Shown piece by piece: positions 40,593-50,158 of a stretch of DNA of 64,000 nt. The translations under genes were made by a program, and so were the position numbers. The stretch's first letter is position 1; the number at the start of each line of letters is the position of its first letter. Source of the DNA: Mumia xiangluensis (GTDB lineage: Bacteria; Actinomycetota; Actinomycetes; Propionibacteriales; Nocardioidaceae); NCBI RefSeq assembly GCF_010994095.1, contig NZ_WJYO01000001.1, positions 992,001-1,056,000 on the forward strand, given 5' to 3'. The notes under the pieces are model-generated. The model saw only the letters and a program-made list of their open reading frames with translations, was not told where the DNA came from and did not search any database.

Positions 40593-41296
40593 GCCTCCTG
40601 AGCATCCGCGACCTTCACGCGGGATACGGCTCGGCCGACGTCCTCCACGGCATCTCGATGGACGTCGACGCCGGACAGGTCGTCGTCGTCCTCGGGGCGA
40701 ACGGAGCCGGCAAGACCACCACGATGCGCGCGATCGCCGGACTGATCGGCCGCCGCGGCACCGTCGAGCTCGACGGCAAGCCGCTCGGCAAGCGTCCCGA
40801 GCAGGTCGTCGGGGCCGGCATCAGCCTCGTCCCGCAGGGCCGCGGCACGCTCGGCCAGCTGACCGTGATGGACAACCTCCGCGTCGGTGCCGCGCTTCGC
40901 GACGACAAGGACGGCGTCGCCTCCGACATCGAGCGCTGGACCGAGGTCTTCCCGGTCCTCGGCCGCCGCTCGCACCAGATCGCCGGCTCCCTCTCCGGCG
41001 GCGAGCAGCAGATGCTCGCCGTGGCTCGCGCCCTGATGAGCCGTCCGAGGCTCCTGCTCTGCGACGAGCCGAGCCTCGGTCTCGCTCCGATCGTCGTGCA
41101 GGAGCTGTTCGACACCCTCTCGCAGATCAACAAGGCGGACGGTACGGCGCTGCTCATCGTCGAGCAGAACGCCGAGCTCGCGATGGATCTCGCCGACACG
41201 GTCTACCTGCTGGACGTCGGCACCATCGCGGCCACCGGCACACCGGCCGAGTTCCGGTCCGACGACGCGGTACGCAGCGCGTACCTCGGTTACTAG
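40589..41296 (+). CDS. livF: Branched-chain-type ABC importer ATPase, LivF-like
   Basis: The 235-residue ATPase has Walker A (GANGAGKTTT), the signature SLSGGEQQMLAVARAL, Walker B (LLLCDEPSLGL) and the H-loop segment VEQNAELA. It forms a heterodimer with LivG. The start overlaps the livG stop by four bases, and livH follows after nine bases. Confidence 0.94.
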
Positions 41297-41305
41297 GAGT
41301 CCACC

Positions 41306-42202
41306 GTGGAGCTCTTCCTCGAACGTCTCATCACCGGCCTCACCAACGGGTCGATCTACGCGCTCCTCGCGCTCGCCCTCGTCGTGGTCTTCCGCGGCAC
41401 CGGCACCCTGAACTTCGCCCAGGGCGAGCTCGCGCTGTTCACGACCTTCTTCGCGTGGTGGCTGACGACGGAGTCGATCCCCGTGTGGATCGCGATCATC
41501 GCCTCGCTCATCGCCGGCTTCGTGCTCGGGGCTCTGATCGAGCGCCTGCTGATCCGGCCGGTGCAGCGGCGCAACGACATGGCTGTCCTCATCGTCGCCC
41601 TAGGCTTGTTCACAGGGTTGAACTCGTTAGCCGGGTTGATCTGGGGCAGCGAGACCAAGATCATGCCGAGCCCGTTCCCGAACGGGATCGACGACTTCGT
41701 CTCGGTCGGCGGCGCGCGGCTCTACTTCGACGCGCTCGGCGTCGTCGGTGCCCTGGTGGCGCTCATGATCGTGCTGACGCTGCTCTTCCGCTACACCCGC
41801 GTCGGGCTCCACATGCGGGCCGTCGCGGACAACGCGGAGTCGGCCACGCTCGCCGGGGTCCGGACCAGCCGGATCCTCGCGATCGGATGGGGCCTGTCCG
41901 GCGCGATCGGCGCCCTCGCGGGTGTGCTCGTCACACCGCTCTCGCCGCAGCAGCTCGGACTCACCAGCATGTTTCACGTCTTCATCGCCGCCTCTGCCGC
42001 GGCGCTGTTCGGCGGGCTCGACAGCCTGACCGGCGCCGTGGTGGGCGGCATCACCATCGGCGTGCTCGAGGCGATGCTGACCGGCTACGTCTCCTTCATC
42101 GGAGGCTCGCTCCAGCAGACCTCTGCGCTGTTCATCATCGTCGCGATCCTCTTCCTGCGACCCAACGGCCTCTTCGGAACCAAGCGATTGGTGAGGGTAT
42201 GA
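41306..42202 (+). CDS. livH: Branched-chain-type ABC importer permease, LivH-like
   Basis: The 298-residue permease with about eight spans has the LivH start (LITGLTNGSIYALLALALVV) and FAQGELALF. It starts at a GTG (41306) with AGGAG directly after the livF stop. It overlaps livM by four bases. It pairs with LivM to form the translocation path. Confidence 0.93.
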   Translation: MELFLERLITGLTNGSIYALLALALVVVFRGTGTLNFAQGELALFTTFFAWWLTTESIPVWIAIIASLIAGFVLGALIERLLIRPVQRRNDMAVLIVALGLFTGLNSLAGLIWGSETKIMPSPFPNGIDDFVSVGGARLYFDALGVVGALVALMIVLTLLFRYTRVGLHMRAVADNAESATLAGVRTSRILAIGWGLSGAIGALAGVLVTPLSPQQLGLTSMFHVFIAASAAALFGGLDSLTGAVVGGITIGVLEAMLTGYVSFIGGSLQQTSALFIIVAILFLRPNGLFGTKRLVRV

Positions 42203-43338
42203 CGACCATCGACGACACCGCCGCACCATCGACGGCGAAGCCCGGGGCGCGTCCCGGAGGCAAGCCCAAGGGCCCCCGCTTCCTCGTGGTCCAGGGGACC
42301 CTGCCCTATCGCGGACTGCAGCTCGGTGCCGTGCTGCTGGTCGCCCTGCTGCTGCTCTGGGCGTCCGGTCTGCCGGCCTTCCGGATGGGCCAGATCACCA
42401 ACGTCTTCATCATCGCCATCGCGATCGCGGGGCTGAACCTCGTGACCGGCTACACCGGTCTGCTCTCGATCGGGCACTCGGCGTTCTTCGGGCTCGGCGC
42501 CTACACGACCGGCATCCTGATCGTGAAGTACGAGTTCGCGCCCTTGAGCACCATCCCGGTCGCGATCGGGCTCTGCTTCGTGCTGGGCCTCCTCGTCGGA
42601 CTTCCGTCGCTGCGGATCCATGGGCTCTACCTGGCCCTGGTCACGCTCGCCGTCGCGGTCTCCTTCCCGGAGATCGTGCGCCGCGCCGAGGAGCTCACCG
42701 GCGGCGCTGCGGGCATGGTCGTACGATCCCGGTTCCTGGCGCCGCCCGAGTGGACGGGGCTCGTCCGGGCCGAGCGGGGCATCTGGATGTTCTGGTTCTC
42801 CGCAGCGGTCCTCGCAGTCGTGATGCTGCTGTGCCGCAACCTCGTACGGAGCCGGTTCGGCATCGCGATGCGGGCCACCCGCGACAACGAGATCGCCGCG
42901 GCGGCCAACGGCATCAGCGTCGCGCGCACCAAGATCGTCGCGTTCGGGATCTCCGGTGCCATCACCGGCCTCGCGGGCTCGCTGTTCACGATGTACATGG
43001 GTGCGCTCTCGCCCGACGGCTCGTTCACCCTGCTGAAGTCGATCGAGTTCATCACCGGTCTCGTCCTCGGCGGTGTCGCCACCCAGATCGGCCCGCTCGT
43101 CGGGGCCTTCGCGGTGGTCTTCCTCCCGTACCTCACCGCCTCCTACACCGAGGGGCCGCTCGCCGGGGTCGTCTTCGGCATCGTCCTCATCGTGATCGTC
43201 TTCCTCATGCCCGAGGGAATCGTCGGTCGCGTCGGGATCCTCGCCCGCAAGGTCGTCCACATCGTCCCTGCGGACCATCCACGCCTCGGCCGCGCCGACC
43301 GGGAAGGACCTCCTGAACCAGCGCGCGCCGAGCAATGA
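42199..43338 (+). CDS. livM: Branched-chain-type ABC importer permease, LivM-like
   Basis: The 379-residue permease has a cytoplasmic N-terminal extension (about 1-45) and about nine spans, with LLSIGHSAFFGLGAYT and the EAA-like loop RATRDNEIAAAANGI. The C-terminal 35 residues are charged and cytoplasmic. It overlaps livH by four bases; the binding-protein gene follows 65 bases later with its own ribosome binding site. Confidence 0.93.
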   Translation: MTTIDDTAAPSTAKPGARPGGKPKGPRFLVVQGTLPYRGLQLGAVLLVALLLLWASGLPAFRMGQITNVFIIAIAIAGLNLVTGYTGLLSIGHSAFFGLGAYTTGILIVKYEFAPLSTIPVAIGLCFVLGLLVGLPSLRIHGLYLALVTLAVAVSFPEIVRRAEELTGGAAGMVVRSRFLAPPEWTGLVRAERGIWMFWFSAAVLAVVMLLCRNLVRSRFGIAMRATRDNEIAAAANGISVARTKIVAFGISGAITGLAGSLFTMYMGALSPDGSFTLLKSIEFITGLVLGGVATQIGPLVGAFAVVFLPYLTASYTEGPLAGVVFGIVLIVIVFLMPEGIVGRVGILARKVVHIVPADHPRLGRADREGPPEPARAEQ

Positions 43339-43403
43339 ACCACCCGGCCACCCCGGGCACAGCACGACCAATCTCTCCACCTCTTCACCGACGAAGGAAC
43401 ACC

Positions 43404-44687
43404 ATGAAGCGACTCCTCCGTGTGGCGGCCGCCGTGTCGGCCACCACGCTCGTACTCACCGCGTGCGGCTCGAACTCCGGGGCGTCCGACGACAGCGACG
43501 CCTCGGCGTCCGGCGTGATCACCGCCGACGACTGTGCCGATCCTGACGCGGCCACCGCCGAGATCACCGACACGCTCAAGGTCGGCTGGACGGCCGCGAC
43601 CTCCGGCCCGCTCGCCGACGCCGTCGGCAACGTCATCGAGGGCATGGAGGCACGCTTCGCAGTCGCGAACGAGGCCGGCGGCATCGACGGCGTCAAGCTC
43701 GAGGTCATCGTCAAGGACGACGCGTTCAACCCTGAGCGCGCCAAGGCGAACGTCGGCGAGCTGATCCAGAAGGACAAGGTCGACGTGCTCGACACCTTCG
43801 GCTCCGGCCAGGTCGACGCGATCGCCGACGACCAGAACGACGCCTGCGTCCCGCTCCTCTTCGCCCAGGCGAGCGTCCCGGCGTACCGCGACATCGAGAA
43901 CTTCCCGTGGACGACCGAGTACCTCCCGTCGGCCGACGTCGAGATGGCCGTCGTCGTCGAGGGTCTGAAGAAGCAGTACCCGGACGGCGCCGACGTGGCG
44001 CTGGCCGTGAACCAGACCGAGTCCGGTCAGGGCATCGCCGACGGCTTCAAGAAGGCCGCCGAGGGCACCAACCTCAAGATCGTCGCCGAGGAGCCGCTGA
44101 CGGATCCGAAGACGGCCGCCTCGACGCTGAAGGCCAGCGGAGCACAGGTGCTCGTCGACGCCGGCGTGACCACCGACTGCCTCGCGCTCACGCAGGCCAT
44201 CGCGCGGGTCGGCTGGAAGCCCGAGACCGTGATCCAGCCCTCGAACTGCGCCGACGGCGCGACGCTCTACGAGCCCGCCGGTGACGCCGCCGACGGCCAG
44301 CAGATCCTGCGCTGGCTGAAGGACCCGGCCAACGACGAGTTCAAGGACGACCAGGCCGTCCAGGAGTACCTCGAGCAGACCGAGGCCAACGGCGCCGACT
44401 CGCCGACGAACAGCTACACGGTCAACGGCTGGGCGATCGCCGACCTGATGGTCGACAACTTCACCCGTGCCGCTGCGTCGGAGGACGGTCTCTCGCGCCT
44501 CTCGATCATGGAGGCCGCTCGCACGCAGGACTACCAGCCCCCGATGTTCATCGACGGGATCAAGTTCATGATGAGCCCGACCCAGTCGTACGGGATCCTC
44601 GCGTTCAAGCCGTACACGTGGGACGCCGCGGGAACGACCTTCACCCCCGCGGGTGAGGTCATCGACATCTCGTCGAGCTACGAGTGA
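43404..44687 (+). CDS. ABC importer substrate-binding lipoprotein, LivK-like
   Basis: The 427-residue protein has a lipoprotein signal (VSATTLVLTAC, Cys21) and a type-1 periplasmic-binding fold (LKVGWTAATSGPLADAVG; FNPERAKANVGELIQKD). It should capture the substrate at the outer face of the membrane for LivHMGF. The ATG at 43404 follows GAAGGAAC. It is longer than LivK of E. coli (about 367 residues), and its neighbours suggest an aromatic or terpenoid acid as ligand (inference). Confidence 0.92.
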   Translation: MKRLLRVAAAVSATTLVLTACGSNSGASDDSDASASGVITADDCADPDAATAEITDTLKVGWTAATSGPLADAVGNVIEGMEARFAVANEAGGIDGVKLEVIVKDDAFNPERAKANVGELIQKDKVDVLDTFGSGQVDAIADDQNDACVPLLFAQASVPAYRDIENFPWTTEYLPSADVEMAVVVEGLKKQYPDGADVALAVNQTESGQGIADGFKKAAEGTNLKIVAEEPLTDPKTAASTLKASGAQVLVDAGVTTDCLALTQAIARVGWKPETVIQPSNCADGATLYEPAGDAADGQQILRWLKDPANDEFKDDQAVQEYLEQTEANGADSPTNSYTVNGWAIADLMVDNFTRAAASEDGLSRLSIMEAARTQDYQPPMFIDGIKFMMSPTQSYGILAFKPYTWDAAGTTFTPAGEVIDISSSYE

Positions 44688-44692
44688 TCCAC

Positions 44693-44735
44693 CGTCGCGC
44701 GTCCCGGGGCCATGGACCCCGGGACGCGCGACGGC
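44693..44735 (+). terminator. 18-base-pair perfect hairpin after the binding-protein gene
   Basis: CCGTCGCGCGTCCCGGGG (44693-44710) pairs perfectly with 44718-44735 around CCATGGA. It starts five bases after the stop codon. No T run follows, so it could be an actinobacterial terminator or an mRNA-stabilising 3' hairpin that keeps binding-protein levels above those of the ligases downstream. Confidence 0.75.
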
Positions 44736-44787
44736 GTGCCCGGCCCCGACCGGGCCACCAACGAGACGAAGCCAGGAAGGCGGGAGT

Positions 44788-46524
44788 ATGACGGACGGAC
44801 GTGGACTCCACCCGCGTGCACGGGTCGAGGACTACACGAGCAAGGGCTGGTGGTCGGACGAGACCGCCGACCAGGTCTTCCGGGACCAGGTGGCCGCGCG
44901 TGGCGACGCGCTCGCGGTCGTCGACCCCGCCAACCGGGTCGCGCTGCTCGGCACCGAGCCGCGACGGCTCAGCTGGGACGAGCTCGACCAGGAGGTCACC
45001 TTCCTGGCCGCGCGACTGCTCGACCTCGGCCTCGAGCGAGGAGACGTGCTCGGCGTCCAGCTCCCCAACACGATCGAGCTCGTCGAGGTGTACCTCGCTG
45101 CGTGGACGCTCGGTGTGGTCGTCTCGCCGCTGCCGATGCAGTACCGCGAGCGCGAGGTCGTCGGGATGGCCAACCAGGCGGAGTTCGCCGCCTTCATCAC
45201 CACGTACGCGTTCGGTGACCGCCGGCCGGCCGACGACGCCGTCGCCGTCCGTGACCGGATCCCGTCGCTGCGGGCCGTCGTCGGGTTCGGGTTGCCGGGT
45301 GAGGCGACCGAGGAAGCCGCCTCCGAGATCGTCCAGGTCGTGCCGACGGCCGCGGACGCGGACGACGTGCGCCGGGTCGCGGCGTACCGTGCCGAGGACC
45401 CGAACGACCCCAACGACTGCCTGACGATCTGCTGGACCTCGGGCACCGAGAGCGAGCCGAAGGGTGTGCCGCGCACGCACTACGACTGGCTGGCGATCTC
45501 GTGGGCCACCGTCGACGCTCCGCGCGTCACGGTGGACGACGTCCTCCTCAACCCGTTCCCGATGGTGAACATGGCCGGGATCAACGGGATGTACCTCCCG
45601 TGGCTGCGTACGGGCGGGGTGCTCGTCCAGCACCACCCCTTCGACCTGCCGACCTTCCTCGCACAGATCGCCGCGGAGCGCGTGACCTACACCGTGGCGC
45701 CGCCGGCCCTGCTGTGGATGCTGCTGCACAACGAGGCGCTCCTCGCGAGCGTCGACCTGTCGAGCCTCACCCGCATCGGCTCGGGCTCGGTGCCGCTGCA
45801 GCCGGCGATGGTCCGCGGCTGGCAGGAACGCGGCATCCCGGTGATCAACTTCTTCGGGTCCAACGAGGGCATCGGCCTGCTGTCCAGCTTCGAGGACTTC
45901 CCGGATGCCGACGAGCGAGCTCAGTACTTCCCCCGGTACGGCGCGCCCGGCGTCACCTGGTCGTCGCGGGTGTCGGAGTGGATGCACGTCAAGCTCGTCG
46001 ACGTGCTCACCGGTGAGGAGATCACGGAGCCCGGCCGCAGTGGCGAGCTGCACATCATCGGCCCGACGGTGTTCGCCGGCTACCTTCACGGTGACCGCCG
46101 CCCCTCGCCGTTCGACGACGAGGGCTACCTGAAGACCGGCGACCTGTTCGAGATCGCCGGTGACCAGGGTCAGTACCTGCACTACCTGGACCGGGCGAAG
46201 GACCTCGTGATCCGTGGCGGGATGAACATCGCCCCGGCCGAGCTCGAGGGCCTCATCGGCGCGCACCCGGCGATCGCCGACGTCGCGGTGATCGGCGACC
46301 CCGACGAGGTGCTCGGCGAGCGCGTCGCCGCCGTGGTGACGCTCAAGCCCGGCACGTCGCTGACGCTCGAAGAGCTCGTCGCCTACCTCAAGGACCAGAA
46401 GATCGCGTCGTTCAAGCTCCCCGAGCGGCTCGAGGTGCGCGACGACCTGCCGCGCAACCCCGTCGGCAAGATCTTGAAGCGGGCGCTGCGGCAGCCTGCA
46501 GACTCGACAGGAGCGAACGCATGA
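44788..46524 (+). CDS. Acyl-CoA ligase, AMP-binding family (3 of 4)
   Basis: The 578-residue enzyme has CWTSGTESEPKGVPRTH (a variant of the SGTTG motif), GYLKTGDLFEIAGDQGQYLH and the C-terminal Lys in LPRNPVGKILKRAL. It resembles cyclohexanecarboxylate/benzoate-type ligases more than fatty-acid ones, though this is a weak inference. The ATG at 44788 has GGCGGGAG upstream. It overlaps the small NTF2-fold gene by four bases. Confidence 0.9.
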   Translation: MTDGRGLHPRARVEDYTSKGWWSDETADQVFRDQVAARGDALAVVDPANRVALLGTEPRRLSWDELDQEVTFLAARLLDLGLERGDVLGVQLPNTIELVEVYLAAWTLGVVVSPLPMQYREREVVGMANQAEFAAFITTYAFGDRRPADDAVAVRDRIPSLRAVVGFGLPGEATEEAASEIVQVVPTAADADDVRRVAAYRAEDPNDPNDCLTICWTSGTESEPKGVPRTHYDWLAISWATVDAPRVTVDDVLLNPFPMVNMAGINGMYLPWLRTGGVLVQHHPFDLPTFLAQIAAERVTYTVAPPALLWMLLHNEALLASVDLSSLTRIGSGSVPLQPAMVRGWQERGIPVINFFGSNEGIGLLSSFEDFPDADERAQYFPRYGAPGVTWSSRVSEWMHVKLVDVLTGEEITEPGRSGELHIIGPTVFAGYLHGDRRPSPFDDEGYLKTGDLFEIAGDQGQYLHYLDRAKDLVIRGGMNIAPAELEGLIGAHPAIADVAVIGDPDEVLGERVAAVVTLKPGTSLTLEELVAYLKDQKIASFKLPERLEVRDDLPRNPVGKILKRALRQPADSTGANA

Positions 46525-46931
46525 CCACAGGCACGATGGACGACGCGGACAAGCTGGACCTGGCACGCCGGATGTTCGACGCGTGGGACACGCTCGACTG
46601 GGATCTCGTCCTGGCGCTGTTCGCCGAGGACGGCGTGCTGCACAGCGTCATGCAGGAGCCGGTCGTCGGGCACGACGCGATCCGCGAGCGGCTGGCGATC
46701 CTGGGGTCCAAGGCTGAGAGCATCACGCTGCGCATCAAGGCGCTCGGCGTCATCGACGGACGGGTGTTCGTGGAGCGCGTCGACGACTTCTGGTTCGACG
46801 GCCACCACGGCGAGGTCCCGGTCGTCGGGATCATGCGCATGGCCGGTGGCCGCGTCACCGAGTGGCTCGAGTACTACGACCGTCCCACGCTGCTCGCCGG
46901 CATGGGGATCGCCGAGGACTTCGGGCACTGA
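46521..46931 (+). CDS. NTF2-fold protein, limonene-epoxide-hydrolase-like
   Basis: The 136-residue protein has the cone-shaped SnoaL/NTF2 fold (ARRMFDAWDTLDWDLVLALF). VFVERVDDFWFDG and VTEWLEYYD match the Arg-Asp and final Asp positions of limonene-1,2-epoxide hydrolase, whose Asp-Arg-Asp triad activates water. It may therefore open an epoxide or a related intermediate; isomerase or lyase activity is also possible. It is embedded between two ligase genes with overlaps of four and one bases, so it is a pathway enzyme rather than a bystander. Confidence 0.78.
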   Translation: MTTGTMDDADKLDLARRMFDAWDTLDWDLVLALFAEDGVLHSVMQEPVVGHDAIRERLAILGSKAESITLRIKALGVIDGRVFVERVDDFWFDGHHGEVPVVGIMRMAGGRVTEWLEYYDRPTLLAGMGIAEDFGH

Positions 46932-48481
46932 TGACGTCGCCGACCTGGGCTCGTACGGTCGTCGCGGCGATGGGGCGCGCCGCGCCGGACGCGGTCGCGT
47001 TCCGCGGCCACGGCACGGTCAGGACCCATGCGGAGTCCCGTCGCCGTGCGATCGCCTTCGCGCACGCCCTGGGCGCACGCGGGATCGGTCCGGGGGACCG
47101 GGTCGCGCTGGTCGTCGAGGACCGTGCCGACGCCGTCGAGGCGTACCTCGGGGTCGGCCTCGCGGGCGCGACCGCCGTCCAGGTCAACGATCGGCTGCAG
47201 GTCGCGGAGATCGAGGAGGTCCTCGCGCTGGCGGGCGTCCGGGCCGTCGTCCACACCGACGGCCACGGTCCTCGTCTCGAGGACCTGCTCCGCGGCACCG
47301 GAGCCGACGTCGTCTCGATCGGCGCGCGCACGTCCGCCACCACGCTCGCGTACGACGAGGCGACCGCCGGCGCGACGTCGTACGCGTTGCCGGTGGTGCG
47401 GATCGACCCCGAGCAGCCCGGCATCGTCGGGTTCACCAGCGGGACCACCGGGCGTCCGAAGGGAGTCGTGCACACGCACGCGAACCTCGACCGGATCGTG
47501 CGCCACATGCCCGTGCACGACGGCATCCGCTGGGGCAGCCGTTGCGGCTTCACCGGGACGCTCGCGTTCGCCGCGGGGATCTGGGGAGTGGTGCTCCCGC
47601 ACCTGTACGTCGGTGGCGAGGTCTCCTTCATGGCGGGGCTCGACCCCGATGCGTGGGTCGACCGGATGCTCGCCGAGCGGACCAGCTTCACGTACGCCCC
47701 CACCCCCCTCATGGGGGCGTTCGCCGACCGCGTGCGCGAGCGCCCGGTCGTGCTCGAGCATCTCGACACCGTCCTGCACTCCGGCTCTCTCGCGCCGCGC
47801 GAGGCCGTCGAGGACCTCGTCGACGCGATCGGCCACCGGTACGTCGAGACGTACGGGATGACCGAGACGGGCGCGCCGGTGACGGCGACCGTGCCGGACG
47901 ACTGGCGTCCCGGTAGCGGCGCCGAGGACGCGTACGCCTCGGCGGGCCGGCCGGCGACGATCGCCGAGATCCGGATCACCGGCGACTCAGGCGTGCTTGC
48001 GGCCGGTGAGGTCGGGGAGATCGAGGTGGCGAGCGAGACGCTCTTCTCGGGCTACCTTGACCAGCCCGATCTCACCGCCGAGGCCCTCCGTGACGGATGG
48101 CTCCGTACGGGTGACCTCGGGTCTCTCGACGCTGCCGGGCACCTGTACGTGCGTGGCCGCGCGAAGGACATGATCGTCACCGGGGGGATGAACGTCTATC
48201 CCGCCGAGGTCGAGCGCGTGCTCGTCCAGGCCGAGGGTGTCGCTGACGCGGCGGTCTTCGGTGTCGCGCACCCGCGCTGGGGCGAGACGGTCACGGCCGC
48301 GGTCGTCGCGCAGGCCGGTGCCGAGATCGACGTCCCCGGCGTGACGGCGTACGTCCGTGAACGGCTCGCCGGCTACAAGAAGCCGACCGCGATCCACGTG
48401 GTCGAGGCGCTGCCGCGCAACGCCAGCCTGAAGGTCCGCAAGGACGAGCTCCGTAGGAGGTTCGAGAATGCCCACGACTGA
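46931..48481 (+). CDS. Acyl-CoA ligase, AMP-binding family (4 of 4)
   Basis: The 516-residue enzyme has FTSGTTGRPKGVVHTH, ETYGMTETGAPV, GWLRTGDLGSLDAAGHLYV and the terminal Lys in LPRNASLKVRKDEL, where the usual Gly before the Lys is Leu. It starts at the ATG at 46931, sharing one base with the previous stop (TGATG), and its end overlaps the flavoprotein gene by 14 bases. Confidence 0.9.
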   Translation: MTSPTWARTVVAAMGRAAPDAVAFRGHGTVRTHAESRRRAIAFAHALGARGIGPGDRVALVVEDRADAVEAYLGVGLAGATAVQVNDRLQVAEIEEVLALAGVRAVVHTDGHGPRLEDLLRGTGADVVSIGARTSATTLAYDEATAGATSYALPVVRIDPEQPGIVGFTSGTTGRPKGVVHTHANLDRIVRHMPVHDGIRWGSRCGFTGTLAFAAGIWGVVLPHLYVGGEVSFMAGLDPDAWVDRMLAERTSFTYAPTPLMGAFADRVRERPVVLEHLDTVLHSGSLAPREAVEDLVDAIGHRYVETYGMTETGAPVTATVPDDWRPGSGAEDAYASAGRPATIAEIRITGDSGVLAAGEVGEIEVASETLFSGYLDQPDLTAEALRDGWLRTGDLGSLDAAGHLYVRGRAKDMIVTGGMNVYPAEVERVLVQAEGVADAAVFGVAHPRWGETVTAAVVAQAGAEIDVPGVTAYVRERLAGYKKPTAIHVVEALPRNASLKVRKDELRRRFENAHD

Positions 48482-49421
48482 CCGGACGCGGATCGACGCG
48501 ATCCTGGACCGGCTCCGGATGCCGGTGCTGGCGGCACCGATGTTCCTGGTGTCCGGCCCCGACCTGGTGGTCGCGTCGTCACGAGCCGGCGTGATGGGGT
48601 CGTTCCCGTCGCCGAACTGCCGCACCACCGCGGAGCTCGACGCGTGGATGGGGACGATCACCGACGGTCTGCGCGGCGTCGAGACCCCGTGGGCCCTGAA
48701 CCTGGTCACGCACCGCACCAACACGCGACTCGACGACGATCTCCGGCTGGTCAAGGAGTACGAGCCGCCGGTCGTCGTCACTGCGCTCGGCTCCCCGGCG
48801 CCGGCGCTCGACGTCGTCCACGAGTACGGCGGTGTCGTCGTCGCGGACGTGGTGAGTCTCCGCCTCGCGCGCAAGGCCGTGGCGATGGGCGCTGACGGAC
48901 TGGGCCTCGTGTCGGCGGGCGCGGGAGGGCACACCGGTCACCTCTCGCCGTTCGCGTTCGTGTCTGCCGTGCGCGCGTTCTTCGACGGGCTCGTCGTCGT
49001 GGGCGGCGGGATCAGCGACGGTGCCGGTGTCGCCGGAGCCGTCGCTGCCGGGGCAGACCTGGTGTCGATCGGGACGCGCTTCCTGGCGACGACCGAGAGC
49101 ATGGCAGTCGATCCCTACAAGGAGATGGTGGTCGAGCACGGCGTGGACGACCTCGTCGTGAGCGCCGGCGTCACGGGCACCCCGGCCTCCTGGCTGCGCC
49201 CGAGCCTGGTCGCCAACGGGTTCGACCCGGATGCGATGGCGTTCGACGGGGAGCGCAGCTACGACGCTGCCGCGTCTCCGGCCGGACGCTGGAAGGACAT
49301 CTGGGCGGCGGGTCAGGGTCTGGAGACGATCAGTGCCGTGGAGCCGGTCGCGGAGGTCGTGGACCGGTTGGAGGCGGAGTACGTGGTTGCGCTCGATCGC
49401 GTCGCCGCACGCCGCCGCTGA
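48468..49421 (+). CDS. Nitronate-monooxygenase-like FMN protein
   Basis: The 317-residue TIM-barrel flavoprotein has the NMO-type start (RLRMPVLAAPMFLVSGPDLV), the catalytic-His loop (GAGGHTGHLSPF) and the FMN phosphate segment (VVGGGISDGAGV). Family members oxidise nitronates or reduce enoyl/quinone substrates, so in this context an enoyl-reductase role is also possible. It is the last gene of the Liv-ligase operon and is convergent with iclR (nine-base gap). Confidence 0.88.
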   Translation: MPTTDRTRIDAILDRLRMPVLAAPMFLVSGPDLVVASSRAGVMGSFPSPNCRTTAELDAWMGTITDGLRGVETPWALNLVTHRTNTRLDDDLRLVKEYEPPVVVTALGSPAPALDVVHEYGGVVVADVVSLRLARKAVAMGADGLGLVSAGAGGHTGHLSPFAFVSAVRAFFDGLVVVGGGISDGAGVAGAVAAGADLVSIGTRFLATTESMAVDPYKEMVVEHGVDDLVVSAGVTGTPASWLRPSLVANGFDPDAMAFDGERSYDAAASPAGRWKDIWAAGQGLETISAVEPVAEVVDRLEAEYVVALDRVAARRR

Positions 49422-49430
49422 CCTGCCGGC

Positions 49431-50132
49431 TCATCCGCGCGAGGCGTCGCCGATCCGCCGCGCTGCCTCGCGGACGAGGGGCTCGGCGCGTTCGGCGACG
49501 TCGGGGCGGCTCGTGATCACTGCGACCGCCGCACGCCCGTCGCGCAGTCCGGGCACGGGGGCGGCGATGCCGTACGCGCCCGGGTTCAGCTCGGCGTACG
49601 TCGTGACGACCCCGGTGGTGCGTACGGCGGCGACGCGCGGCGGCTCGTCCGCTGCGGGTGGGCCCGAGGCGAGCGCGGCCAGACCGCCTGCTCCGCGGTC
49701 CAGCGGGTCGCGGTTGCCGAGACGGTAGGAGAAGCGCGGCCCGTCCGTCAGGGGCTCGGCGACGACCGTCGTGACCGCAGCGCCGGCGACGACCTCGACG
49801 AGGCTCGCGGTGGAGTCGAGCTCCACCGCGAGCTCGCGCAGGACCGGCTCGGCCACGGGGTGCAGGCGCGGTCGCGCACGGTCAGCCAGGGTCGTGAGCG
49901 TCCTGCCGACGCGGTAGCGACCGGCCTCGTCGCGCTCGACGTACCCGGTGCGCTCGAGGCTGACGAGGAGCCGGTGGACGATCGAGCGGTGCAGCCCGGC
50001 CTGCGCGGTGATCTCTGCCGCGCTCGCGCCAGGAGCGTCGGCGACGACCTGGAGGACGTGCAGCCCCCGCTCCAGCGTCTGCGAGCCCGTCCCGTCCGCG
50101 ATTTGTGGAGTTCGTCCAGGTTTTGCGGTCAT
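49431..50132 (-). CDS. IclR-family regulator of the homogentisate locus
   Basis: The 233-residue protein has an N-terminal winged helix (LERGLHVLQVV, then AAEITAQAGLHRSIVHRLLV) and a C-terminal IclR effector domain (YGIAAPVPG). It overlaps the fahA stop by four bases and probably controls fahA, hmgA and related genes in response to a tyrosine-pathway intermediate (inference). The overlap lies within a long inverted repeat (50091-50158) that may be its own binding site. Confidence 0.9.
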   Translation of the reverse strand: MTAKPGRTPQIADGTGSQTLERGLHVLQVVADAPGASAAEITAQAGLHRSIVHRLLVSLERTGYVERDEAGRYRVGRTLTTLADRARPRLHPVAEPVLRELAVELDSTASLVEVVAGAAVTTVVAEPLTDGPRFSYRLGNRDPLDRGAGGLAALASGPPAADEPPRVAAVRTTGVVTTYAELNPGAYGIAAPVPGLRDGRAAVAVITSRPDVAERAEPLVREAARRIGDASRG

Positions 50133-50158
50133 GATTCCTTGCCAAACTCCACAAATCG
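50091..50158. repeat. 22-base inverted repeat spanning the fahA/iclR junction
   Basis: The left arm (50091-50112, ending CGATTTGTGGAGTT) and the right arm (50137-50158, starting AACTCCACAAATCG at 50145 in its inner part) match with one mismatch when the outer CCCGTCC/GGACGGG ends are included. The 14-base inner parts are exact. The repeat contains the end of fahA and the start of iclR. Confidence 0.65.
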
